From the NCBI GenBank assembly GCA_039619475.1, contig CM077116.1, positions 35,475,183 to 35,539,182 of the forward strand: 64,000 bases of DNA, given 5' to 3'. The position numbers and the translations under genes are program-made. This document shows, piece by piece, positions 1 through 13,700 of this stretch (position 1 is its first letter; every line of letters begins with the position of its first letter). The notes beneath the pieces are model-generated. The model was given only the letters and a program-made list of their open reading frames with translations, did no database searches and was not told the DNA's origin. This DNA comes from Icerya purchasi (taxonomy: Eukaryota > Arthropoda > Insecta > Hemiptera > Monophlebidae).

Positions 1-40
1 TCGACTTATTTAACTGATATCTAGTTTTTAATACTTACAG

Positions 41-349
41 CTTCTGAAGATGGTTACTCTATGAGCATGGTGGATAATCAAATTATATCGGCCGTTCCAG
101 TGAACAGTACGTCGGTAAAGCTAACGTTTCGAGAGAAACCGAAACATTGCGAACTGGAAATTAGTTTAAACGGAATCGAATGGAACGTTGTGAAATGTAC
201 AGAAAACGTAGTCAGTGGACTTCAGTCCGGTGAAAATTATCATTTTCGTCTCAAAAATTTGGCCAGCAACGTAGTTCAGACCACTATACCATCGGAAAAT
301 CAGTCGTTCAAATTAACTTGTGAACATAAGGGGAAGACATATAATAAAG
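41..349 (+). CDS. sas: sas exon: FN3-like segment and first Cys of VWC1
   Basis: The acceptor is tacttacag at 32-40 and the donor is at 350-351 (gttctt). The exon enters with two bases of a split codon and leaves with one, giving residues 1-102. About residues 10-85 have the alternating strand pattern of an FN3 fold (TSVKLTF, then [12 protein letters not shown]). The last residues, [13 protein letters not shown], open the first VWC module, so the domain crosses the intron. An ATG at 61 is in frame but internal; it is not the start, because the reading frame is open back to the splice site. Confidence 0.8.
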
Positions 350-3300
350 GTTCTTATTTAATTTATTCTTATATGTAATTAATGAACATTTTGGCATGTT
401 TATTATTTCTGATCTCTTAATCGGTATATAGTAATGTACTTTTAATTGTGTAAAATAAGCAATGTGCAAAATTAACAATTGCAAATAATGTTCCTTTTTT
501 TAATAACTCGATATTTTAATAAATTTTCAGTATTCTTCCCATTTTTCCCCCCTCTGTTCCATTTAGTATTTACTACGCGGATACACTTCTTTTGGGTGCA
601 CAGTTGTTCAAACGTTGCCGAACAGATCATTTTTATTTAAATCCCTTTACCATTACCATTATCTGCAGTCTTCTTTGAACTTCTGAAAAATTTGCCGTTG
701 TGTTAGCGGGGAACAGTGGATTCCCAAAATTCTACATCGATATCAAGCACTTTTTTTTATCGCTATTGGTAATTTAGCGCAAAAAAAAAAAAAAAAAAAA
801 AAAACTTTACGAACTTTTTTCGTTAAGTAATCGAAACACAATTTGGTTCTCTCGAAATAGCGAACTTTAAAAACACATTATGTATTTTGAATTTTAAATG
901 ATTTGTCACCTCTTATTTTACGGAGTTATATTAAAAATATCGATTAAAAACCACGCAACATATAAACTAATTAAAAGGTCGAATAACCACCACCAAGATG
1001 TAAACATTTTCGGGAATAATTTTATCATTCACTTTCTGTTAATGTTTTCTTTGCAACATAATTAATTAAATTCGAGCAGTGCTGAAGTTTACAATAATTC
1101 TTAGAGTGACCAACCAAATTCGTTAAAATATATGCAAAAATCGATTAAAAGCACTTAAGTAACACGGCAAAATTACAGAAAATATACGCACGTTTCGTAT
1201 AATAAAGTCAATAATGAAACCCCCGTATTTTTTTTTCTATGCAATATTACCGACAGCGGTGATGCTTTATACTGATGTGAAACTCTACCTTTGGGAATCC
1301 ATGTTTTTTTCTAATACGAATACCGGACGATGATTAATTAAGACTACAGGTAATTTGAGAAAAATCTAAACAAAAACCTCCTACTCGAAGTCACCTAAAT
1401 GGTCTCCAGATGATTCGCGCTTAAAAAACAGTCTCGATTTTCTATTTACTTGACATCATCTTAACCTTTACAAAACTTTTAGCGCAAAAAATGTTTTCAG
1501 AATGCGGAAAATGAAAAATTTAACGGCAACCGAAATCAAAATATTACTAAACGATCTTTTAGTACGTAAGAGAAAGTCATTAATGCGCTTTCGACTATTT
1601 TCTAAACAAAAAGAATGCCCGCGAACATTATGAGCAAAATTCAAAATTGTTTGTCCATTTAATAATTAAATTTCAGGAGGGCGCAAATTTATAATTAGTC
1701 CCTCTGCAATACTTATTTTAAAAAAAAAAATAAATTTACAATTTCTTCTTTTAAAACGTAACAGAAAAACATTAGTCGTTTTTCCATATTATTTCCGGGG
1801 TAAGAATGCCGTTGTTATTAATATAAGTTCATTTTTATTTTCACTGGAATAAAATTAATCGCCATTTTAAATTTTATAGGAGACGAATTCCACGACGGTT
1901 GCGATGCCTACTGCGTTTGTGATAAGTCTGGAATAGAATGCGCTCCTATCGAATGTCCGACTGATTTCGGTCTAGATGTTTTGGACCCGCAGTGTTTAGA
2001 CTGGGAAACTCACCCAGCCGATTTCGTCGCTTCTCCGCCAAATTGTTGCCCAGATAAAGTGCATTGTAAAGATAATGGTTCCTGTATTTATAATGATCAA
2101 AAGTTAGTTAAACTCGGTGATATTGTTTAGTTATTTTAAATGTTCACACGTTAACAATATGAAGATGTTTGCGAAATAAACGTAACTCTGCAGCTGAAGA
2201 AACCGGTGTGAACGGTACATCATTCCCGTATATGTACTTTTCTTGTAACGTCTAAAGATGATGCAAAAAATAATAGGCTTAATTTAATACAGCCGATTAA
2301 ACTCAGTCTTAGTTTTATAATATTCTAACGAAAAAATACCTATCCGAATAACGCACAGATTTGCTATTACAATTTGCGGAGCTGGTCGTCACACCAAGAA
2401 TGATAAGCATCTAAAATGTTTCCCATGAGGAGCCGTTTCGTTTTGAAATATTCCCGAAATTTATGGATTTATGGTAATTTAAATTCACCTGAAAGAAATC
2501 CGCCTAAAAACTAAAATTAGTTGTTCCACTCATATTTATTAAAATATCGTTTGAAAAAAAAAAAAATTCTTAAAATATTTCTCTTTAATTATAGTCGCTA
2601 TATTACGCATAGTGTAATTGTATTCATGTATACGTAACTATATATTTATAAAAATATTATTTTTCGAATTTATAATATTATTTTTAACATTTTCACAAGT
2701 ACTGATTTATTTCACTATCCGAGAACCACACAAATTTCGGAAATATTTCAAAACGAAAGGGCTCCTCATTGGAAACATTTTAGACCATTGCCACAGGAAT
2801 TTGTACTAACGTCTATAGTTCTCAAATTGCGGTCTCATGAAGCCGTTGACCACTATCTCTTGTTTAACTGTATGAAATGTAAAACAAGCAGAAATTACAT
2901 AGTAGCCTTTTGCCCGCGGAGATGTTCCTACGATATTATTTATCTTCCATAAAGACCTGTGCTTTGGTTGCTATATCACCATTTTTTCAAAAATTCGCGG
3001 GATTATCATTTAAACGGCCCAGAAAATAATTATTTTACTTACGTCAATTTTCTACTCCTAATTTTAAGTATCACGTATTTGCTTCGCTTTTCTTCTTCTT
3101 TTCTCTTCTTTTCTCTTCCTTAGTTTCTTGTATTCATAATTTTTTGCCTATTTTTATTTATTTATATATTTTCTATTTTCTATTTCTGTATGACGTATGT
3201 CGTTTATATTTGTCTTTAAGGTTGTCTGTGAAATGTAGAGTAGATAGTGGCCGATGGGCTTTTGTTCAAAAAATAAATAAAAATAACAAAGTAGGATATT

Positions 3301-6300
3301 AACAGTTATTTTTATTATCGATTTGTTAATTTTGCTTACACGCTTATATTTGTGTCGGTAGTTTCTTTATCATTGCCACTTACTTATATACAGATACATT
3401 TCAAAAATATCTTTTATTTTTTAAAGCAGTTCTTATAGAATATAATAATTTTCATTAAAACGATATTTCACTATATAGACATTTATCGACGATTTGTTGT
3501 TGCCGCGGAATGATTAGTAGACAGAATAAAAGATAATTTCGATAAATATTGGAAATATTTAATTGATGTAATCGATCACGGTCAGTTTGTCTGAAGGTGG
3601 AAGAAAGGGCTAACTGTTTCGTACCCCAAATCTAGTAGAAATATAAAACTGGCGTGCTGTTTTTTAATTTTTACTTCGAATCGTTTCCTTTATTAGTTCT
3701 CCGGCTTGCATGTTTGTGTATATACATACATACTTACAATGTTCTATTTTTTGGGAAGGGAGAAAAAATATAAAATAAAAAGAAAAAATAGAAGTACGTG
3801 TTCCATTCGATTCTTAAATGGTAATACAAGTAGTAACTAGAAATAAAACAAGTTTTACAAAAAAAAAAAAGTTTTTATTTGAATTTTTTAAGCTTTTTAA
3901 TTACCGATAACATTAACGTAACATAAAGTTTTTAGATTTTCCTTGTGCGACAATGGGATTTAAAATCACTTTGCTCCTATTGAAAATTTACTTCCCATCC
4001 AACTACATTATGCCAGCTCCGGCGTTTACAAAATTCATGTCGTACCTATTTTGAAAAATTAAAATATTCACCGATAAGGAATGAACATAACCATAAATAA
4101 TTATTTTTCCATAATTGTCTTAAGTGTTTCATTAAATGTAATCAGTTTATAAAGCTAGTTATTTATTGGCGTTATATGGAAGTAGTTGTTATTGCGGTGA
4201 AATTATTTCTTTTAAATTTTATTCATTAGTGCTTTCGTCGATTTTTCAACAATTACATATTGAAGAAGCAACGCATTCGCAATATTTTTCTAACACACAA
4301 ACAATTGAAAATGAACTGGAAAAATTTAAGTTGCTTTTTTTTTTTTAATCGAGATTTTATTTTTCAATGTCGTTGACCAAAAAAGGAAAATAACCGAGAA
4401 GAATATTCATACGATAAATGGAAAATTATTGTTAATAATGTAACGATTAAAGGAATAATTTGCGCGTTTTTCTTGAACTCGTCCATTAACTTCATTCAGA
4501 AGAAAAAGAAAAATTAAACACTCTTTCGGGTAAATCAGATACTTCCCCCTACATATTTCACGTTAATTTCTGTCCGCGCATTTAGATTGTTTCCATTTAA
4601 AAATCATACTGTGCCTTATCTTTCAGCAATTCCAGTTTTGACAATGGTGTAATTACGGAGTTTCTTCGTAATGCCTCCTGCGTGGAACTTAAAAAAAAAA
4701 AAATAAAGCAAATAATGGTTTTCCTTTGATTTAGTTTCTCGCTAATTAATTGTTTAATTAGTATATTCATAGACATGTAATAATAACTCACCAAGCGGAA
4801 GAATAAAAGACATTTAATTGCGAGTTTTATTTTAAAATTAGTTTATAAAAGTTTTTTTATAGCTCTATATTTGAAACTCTAACTACATACTGCTGAGTTT
4901 TTTAATGGTTTTTCCAAATTGTTATCGTTTATTACAACGTGTGTTTTAAATTTTACTTCTTTCCTTTAAATAAACCTATTCTTATTTCTCTTTACGTAAA
5001 ATTGTGTTTTCAGTTTCCCCAACTGGTCGGAAATACCAACAAAACTATCCGGCTGTGATAAACGCTGTTATTGCGAAATGGGAAATGTTACCTGTCAGCA
5101 AGTATGTCCGCCTGTACCAGCAGTACCGCCTGCTAGCCTCCCGTGCAAGCCGCAACAGGCCGTATTGTCTCATATGACCGGAGATGATTGCTGTTTGTTT
5201 TGGATTTGCCTGAATAACGGCCATCACGGTAATTATATTTTTAGTAATTTCATTGTTTGCTTTACTTCCTTTTTTTCTTTTTTATATAATATGCGTCAAC
5301 GCGCGGAATGCAAATAGATACGAAAAATGTTTTTTTTTTTTTTTTTTAGTTTCGCACGTTGAAGCCGATTCACGACGATTATTATAAATTATAATTTTTA
5401 AATACGTTCAAAGAAATTATGAAATTAGTAACACCGAACTTCATATGGTTACAATGAAAGGTGAATAATTAATAATACACGTGTCCTACCAAGTGTTTCT
5501 TTTTCTATCGTAATATATTTCGGATGTTCACTTCTGCAAATGCAAATCAGTCGAATTTTGAACTTTTTTTATAATGAATTTAGAAAAAAATAATAATAAT
5601 CAGTTTACTATAAAACATCATACCTATTTCATCGAATTTTCATTTAGGTAGTTTTCTGATTAGGTTTATATTAAATTATCGTATTTTTTAATTAAAAAAA
5701 TAATGTAAACAACCATTTTATGTTTTAAAATGAAAAACTGCAAATTAAACAGTGTACGAAATCCGCTGAAGAAACCTGACATGTTCTTTTTTGCTTTTTA
5801 ACACCGATGTGTAGAGTAAACTGTGTACCGTTCGAAGGACAACAATTAGCAACTATAATAAAACGATGGAACAGTGAATAGCGTGCGTTTTTTTCATCGT
5901 TCAAAAATAATTATTCATACATTTTGACAATTTGTGAATTTCGTGAACGAGTTTTATCGATTCTTGTACAAAAAACGGTGAATATTTCGATGTGAAATGC
6001 GTTAAAAAAGAATCTTTAAGGTGTTAATCGAAAACCGCCGAAGATGACATCAAAAAACGTTGAAGATCTAAAAAACTGTCCAGGCGTAAATAAGTGTAAA
6101 ACGTTTTTTTTCGTGAAGATTAAGCGCCTGTATAAAGTCTTATCATATAGTAGCTGCGGCAAAAACGATTACACGAAACATGAATAGTTTTGGAAGTGAC
6201 GCTAAACTTGAGGCAGGTCAAATTTTTAGTAGAGAAAAAATCCGATAACAGATGGGATGCATTTTCATTTAAACGAATCGGTAAACAAACAAAATTATGG

Positions 6301-9300
6301 ATACGAAAAATACAGGAGACCCGCTCGCAGCGCAAAAGTTACAATCTGAAAAGGAGTTGTCAAACTATAACCATTTTTCTTTGATGAAAATGGGATAAAG
6401 ATAAATCAGAGTCGATATGTTTACACTAGTGATGAGTAAGTTCATTATACCAGAACTAAATCGCGGGTTCGAGAACTGCATCCCGGATATATCGGACTCA
6501 TACGGATTGTCCGGGATTTACGTACACGGTACTCTCAAAAATTGGAAATAGTTTGTACTGGTTTTGGACGCAAACCAGTATTAGGTTAGATTTTAGAAGG
6601 AGAGACGGAAATTGCAAAATAGCTATTGTAGGAGTATATAATCAGACAGACAGTTGCGTCTGCAGAGAAAACGATAAACAATAGAGGACGTTTTTTTATC
6701 ATTCGAATGTTATCACTTTTTAGTAAGTTATAATAAATACAGATATAACAAACAAATTTAGGAATAAAATAATTGCTTACTTAGAAATGTTTTCGGGTAC
6801 AACCCATCATCAGCTAAAATACAACTCAATATATGTGATCGTGTTTTTAGCTGATGATGTGTTGTACCCGAAAACGTTTCTAAGTAAGCGATCATTTTAT
6901 TCTTAAATTTTGTTTGTTATATTTTGATAGTTGTTATAACTTACTATATTCTATAATTAAAATATTCTTAATTTTTCACTTTTCTAACTGATCTGTGCTC
7001 AGATATTTATTCCGTATTACAATACAACGCGGAAAGGGAAGACAGGGTTTATTATTCTCTTTTCAGGGTCTATATTTTAGCTTCTATAGCGGAACGGTGT
7101 GAACAACTATACAACATTCATCGATTTTGTGGATACGTGTCCGGAGAAATGTAATCGGACTGTTACATCATTAACTTCACTGTGCGCTATCTGCGGATTA
7201 GTATTCTGTCGGACCTATTTATCACTAGTTCACAGGTTCAATACTTTGATACCCCGGAGCTGAGAAAAAAACGGCAGCTTAATATTAATTGGTATCGCAG
7301 GGATGGAACGAGGGGACAAGTTAATGGCGAGGCAAAAACGGCGTTTGTATTCATTTCTAGCAGTTTTTTGGCCGAGCTTGTTGCTCGAAGTTTCTTCTTC
7401 TAGGGTTCCCTTCAAATAATCATAAATTGTGGCACAATTAAATGAAGATATTTTGCGGAGAACGATGTAGAACTTAAACAAACGAACCGCGTGTAATTGC
7501 ATCGTTTTAAATACTTAATGACATAAGTAAATACATTTTTGTACTATTTCTACTTTTTAAAAGATAGACAAAATATCGGGTTTCTTTAGCGGGCCGCGCT
7601 GTATATAATCGATTCTTTCAGTTATTTTTCGAAATAATTATCGTCCGCTGTACGTGTGTTTTTAATTTCTTTTCAAATACACATTATATATAGTATGTTT
7701 TTTTCTCTTAAAATTCCGTTTGGAAAATTAAAATTTCTTTTAAAGACTTTTCCCGTTTCGATGTACCCTCAACTGTATTTTAAATTCACTCGCTTTTTGC
7801 AAACCTTCTGAATTTTCTCTGGTCGCCACATTTGCCGCACAATACTTCTTAGCATTAATGATACGTTGGCCGCACGATAGATATTAAGACAAAACTATGT
7901 ATCGCTATTGTAAACTCCGATGTGTAACGCGCTTAATCAACGTGACACGATAGGGGCTTCCGGATGGACAGGTTTAGCATAACGTAATATATATTTATAA
8001 TCGAATACGAATTACTCGGGTACGTAAAATAAAGCTTTGCTGGCTAATCATCTGAACAGAACATTTACTCAAAAAGAATTTGCACAGATTAAAACATCCG
8101 TGAGAACGTCCGAATAATTTATTTGGTTTAAAAATAAAAAGAAAAACATAATTATTCAGACTGCCATCCTGAAACGTGTCGATAATTATGTAAATAATTT
8201 TAATATATTTTTCTGATAATAAAGTTTAAAAGTTTTTTCTATTTCGTTTAGTCTCATAGCACGTCTTCGTTTCTTCTCAACTTTATCGGGGTAAATATTG
8301 CAAACAAACCGCATTAATGGGTTTATTTTTAATGAAGCGATTCGTCGCCTTAATTCTATGCGAGAAACACATGAAAGTAACTGGCTGCGGCTTTTTATTT
8401 TCTAAATTCCATACTAGCGGATTTGATTGAGTGTATTTTTATATAAACTCCGCCGTCGTGATTGACGATATCGAATTAAGCTGGTCACAGTATGCGCCGT
8501 TATCTAATTTATAACAGTTTAATCTTTTTTCTTCTTCAAATAAACAAATTTTTTCTCAGCAAAAAAATGAAGCGCGAAAGGTTAAGAGATATTTTCAAAA
8601 CGGTACCGTGTATTACTGCTAACGCGGATCGTTAATTTCTCGCTGAAAACTATACACTCTCGTATAGATGAATTTCGTTTAATTATGTATATCTAATTTA
8701 CCTTTACCGTCACGCTGCGGTATGTAAGTTTTGGAATTAAAATTCCGACGTTTATTGACTGCCTTAAAAATTTTAGAGCCAAATGTAGTTTTTTTCTTTT
8801 TTTTCACGCGAACAGACTAGTAGTACTACTATTAGTAGTAGTAGTAATGTGTGTGAAAGTGAAAAAAGCGAACAGAGAAATCCATGTTGGTACTTAGAGG
8901 GCAACGGTGGAAAAATTAATATCGCGCCTCGCAATATTCTGTCAGCTTTTTTAGTGTATTGTTAATTGCAGGGAACGAAAACAAGGCATCAGCAGAACAG
9001 GACAACGAGCTTAATAAAATTCTTTCCACTACTACTGGACTTAGTACGTCCGGCAGTAACGACAGAATGTCGTTACCGACGCAAAATGAAAATATCGATA
9101 AAATCGATTACGAGCAAACGACCAATAGTAATAATTCTACCACCAATACCACAACCGCCGCATTACGTACTAGCACTCCGAGGCTAAACGACGAGTACGG
9201 TAGCACGAGTTCCGATAAGAATTTTTATCCGGGCCCGTTCAGTCCGCAATATATCGAAGCTGCTTCGAAAGATAGTGTTCCGCCCGCCGTTCACGACCAA

Positions 9301-10666
9301 CAGCAACTTAACAATCGTTCCTCGATATTCTCCAAGCCCGCTCATAAAACTTCACACGATTTCATATCGGAGTTGTTGAGTCCGTTCCACCTGGAACAGT
9401 ATACCGGAGAGATAGAAACCGATCTGGAGTCTTCGAACGATACCGATTTGTTGCCGGTCAAATCGGGCGTCGGTCCGCACTATAAAGTGCACGATGACGA
9501 GTCTTCAAACGACGAGCGGGACGATGACTATGACGACGAACAGCAAGAGGACGGCGATCCGTTTAACAAGCTGATGCATTCGAAGGTGCCGCACAAAGGT
9601 GAACCACCTTCGCCTTCTCATAAGCAGACATTATGGACCGTCAAACCGGACCTAAAGAGACTTCCGCCGACCGTTCAGGCGGTCGACGAACACTTCAAGC
9701 ACAACAACAAACACGGGTCATTTTATAACGCGACGACGACACCGCAACATAAAGGCGGCATCGGCGAATTCCCGCCGAAAAAACATCCGCCCTCGCAAAA
9801 GGCACCACCGTCCATCGACAAAGATATTATCTCTCCGTACCATCGACCGTTGTCAGTTATTCCGGACGGACCGCCGCCTCCGCCGAATGTTATGTTCAAT
9901 ATCGGAAAACTGGGGAATGGCGGTCATTTCGGTCCGCAAGAAAAACTCAAAAGTAACAAACCGTCCGTTATAAATCGACCTCCGGAGCACCTGTACCATT
10001 TGATCGATAATCTCGGTCCGGTTGCAAAACCGGTGCCCGATTACGAAACTTCGTTCCACTTTAACCGGAATTCGCAGCAGCTTGACGATAATCACTTCGG
10101 TACAGTGGTCGGACCGGGTAACGATGGCGACGGTAAATCGCAAAGTGCCGGCTCGAAGTTTACCATTGAAGACTTACTGAATCACGCGAAACATCACCAC
10201 GGATCTCTTCCTAACTTCGGCTATACGAATTACGAGCACGAATCCTTAGACGCGGATCAGTCTGGCCATCCGATTCTTCCGCTGCGACCGGAATTCGGTC
10301 TACACCGACCGAATCATAACGGTTCTCAACAAGGTTTGTTTTGCGAGCTCTCTCTCACTTTTGTCTAGAAACATGTGCCGCGGTGTGTCGTTGTGGTAGT
10401 AATAACTGTACACTTGCGCGGTGGTAGAATTAGTCGTAGTGGTACTAATTTACGGTCCTCGCATTGGTACTAGGGCTGTGTCTGTAAATACTCTTGTCGA
10501 CGCTGTCCTTTAAACATCATAAATTATCTCTCTGTTGCTGTATATAGAGCTTTTATATGTACCTATGTACGCATACAAATATATATATATGTATAATTAT
10601 ATATATACATATATATGTAGTTATGATTTTTATGATACGTTTTCAAAAAAATAAAATTTAACTAGT

Positions 10667-10712
<46 letters not shown>

Positions 10713-13700
10713 TACATGTATAAAAGTAGTTCTGGTTGGTGGATAATTAGTAATGTAATTGTTTTAATGCATGGTGAACCGCTGCGAATTTGTTATAATG
10801 TACCTAAGAACAAAGCAATGATTCGCTGAAATCGGGAAAATTGTATGATATTAAAAACTAAGAACAACTTAATCCATATTATGATTTATAAATATCGCGG
10901 TGCGTTATTCTGCCGCAGTGAAATCCTGACTTTTAATTTTCCACCTTAAACACAAATTTTCTACGTTCCGTTTTAACATTTTTTTTATATGACCTTTATT
11001 TTATTTTTAATTTTTCCTAATATTTATCCCCATATTAATTATTTCAATTCGTTGATTCATAAAAACGCCGACATGCAGCATGAATGTTAATCAATAAAAA
11101 ATTTTATCTCTCCTTAATAGTAAGCTATAACGGAGTAATTTTAATTCAAAAAGGTAAAATAATGTAAAATAACTGAAAAAATTAGGATTTTTTGCACCTC
11201 CGAAACGTAATAGAATATCTTGAGAGCGAATATAATACTTAAAATTTAAATCGGTTTTTTGCTAATTAATTAAAATTATTACATTCGTACATTTAAAAAA
11301 ACAATAGCTTATTAAGCAAAAGAACAACGCAAATTTATTTCATTGCGAAATCGACGTTTTTTTTTTTTTTTTGATTTTTAAAAGTAGCTTTAAACAATAA
11401 AACCGCACTCTGAAAATAACGTGTTTAGCTACACCACCGGTCTGATAATTTTAATCGATTCGGTCAGTACAACTGCAACTACTATCATATACATTATATA
11501 TCTCGAGTTTTGTCGGTAACCTCCTTTTTAATCTAGTATAAAATTTGGTCGTAAAGCTAGTGTGAAAACTAGATACGCGCCATGCCTCTGTTAATGAGAT
11601 TCAGGAAAATTTTTGAATCGCCGTTGTATAATAGCAATTGAATTGATTTAATCTTGGGTATAAAAAGGTTATTTTTCACATTTCTACCTTTATTTCTGAA
11701 TATAGCTCTACGCGCATGAAGAAATTTTTGTTTTAAACATTTCGCCCGGTTTTCGACACATTTGCTGTATTTTAAATCGTAATAATATCTATTACTTTTG
11801 CAATTACGCAGAACTAATTTGGCACACATTTTCTTCTAAAGCTGTGCACTTCTCGATTGCGCTTATAATCTAAAAGTTGACATCGAAGATTCGAAAAATT
11901 ACTTTCCCCGGCCAGTTCAACTTTGAAGTCGTAGAAATTTTAAATAGTTTAGCGATCTTTTTATTCGGCGGCTATTTTAAGAACCGTCAAAATTTCCGCA
12001 CTTTCGAGAAATCTGTGTATGCATTTATCGAAAACTTACACGTAGTTTTTATCTATTGACTTGTTTTATTCGCACTGATCTCTATACACACTGACACAAT
12101 GTAACTTTCGAATTGTCAATTTTAAAGAATAAACGTTAATAATATTCCGTTTTATGTAGTGGCGGAAAAAGTACTTTTTCTTCATAAATTTCTGTTTCAT
12201 TTTGTTCATTTTAGGACTGATAAGAAACTTGAATGTTACTCGTTTTGAAAATAATGCGACGACCGAAATACATTAATCCTACGAGAAATTAATCTTTTCT
12301 GTTCCGCTATCAGTCAAAGTACATGAAAAAAATAAAAAATCAGTTTTATCGATTTTTAAGTTGCCCGAAAAAGAACCAAAAAAAACAAAAAACCAAGGTC
12401 CCCATATCATAAACATACTATAAAATAGAAATTAGGACAATATAACGTAAAATGAAATGATCTACATTTATGCGAACATCTCTATGACAAAGCATTTTCG
12501 TGGTTACTAATCGTTGATGGTTTTGTCGTGGTGAGGTGCCTCCTGTCCGACACTTGAAAACGTATCCGAGATTTAGTATCATTTCTCCTTTAATTTGTTA
12601 ATTAATTGTCTTCTAATTAACGTGCCTCCTGCCTAAAATAACAAAAATTATCCGAGACTTAACATAATTTCTCCATTCATTTTCTAATTAATTGTCGTTT
12701 AATTAATATATTTGTATTTTATAACAATTACAACCCTTTACGCTAAAAAAAATAAAACGAATCTTCGTTAATGTACCTGATTTCGAATTTAATTTTAGCC
12801 CATAAAAGTTTCTTCGTAGGTATATATTTAAGTTTTCCCTTCGTCAACGTTTAAGTTAATGTGATCCCTGCAAATAATAATTCTTCCTCTTTAAAGTATA
12901 ATATTTCGTAACGTAGTTAGGCGGTGGTGTTTAGTTCGAACATGACCTCGAATATCCCGTTAATTAAGAATATAGAACAATTCCTCTTGCGCGCTCGATT
13001 AATAAGTCCATAGTAACGAACTTAAAAAGAAAAAAAAAAAATCACTATGTAATTATACCGCATAGATTTTAAAATAATCAATTAAATATCGAAAGGGAAA
13101 ACAAAATTGAAGCAAAACTGCGGCGTTTATTTTGTTGCCTTAATTCGTTTATTTTGTGATGTAGATATTTCTCTGTTTCACTAAAAGTATTTCTCTTTTC
13201 TCTCGTTAATGCTCGGTATTTCTGAAAAAATTGTATCGTTATAGAATATTTTTACAATCTGTATAGTCTATGTAAATATATATGCCGTTCGGTTTATTAT
13301 TGTTTTCGTTAATCGTAAGAGGGAAAATTTATTACACGTAAGTATTGCGTTCTCGGAGAATTTCCTAAACGCAATTTGAGAAATCATGAGACACGGTAGT
13401 ACTAAATGATGACGGTCATTAGGCAGCACCGCGTTCAGCGAAGCAAATATGAAAAACGCAACGACAAATAACGGTAAAATGCGAGATTGTATTACATATG
13501 TTTTCATAATAGTCAACAGAAAAATTGAAAAGTTTCCGATAATAGTCGAAGAAATAGTTATTATTGTAACCGTATTGTAAACAAATGTTCTGCCGGTTAA
13601 CCCGAATTTTTCAACTACAGCTGTATGCAACACCGGTTTACTGCCAATATCGGCGTACATTTCCGTATTTTGTAACAGAGGCACGGAATTTCGTGTAATT

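Noticed and set aside
9853..10143. A 96-codon minus-strand frame
   Set aside because: It is antisense to the large sas exon and arises from its codon composition; there is no family similarity.
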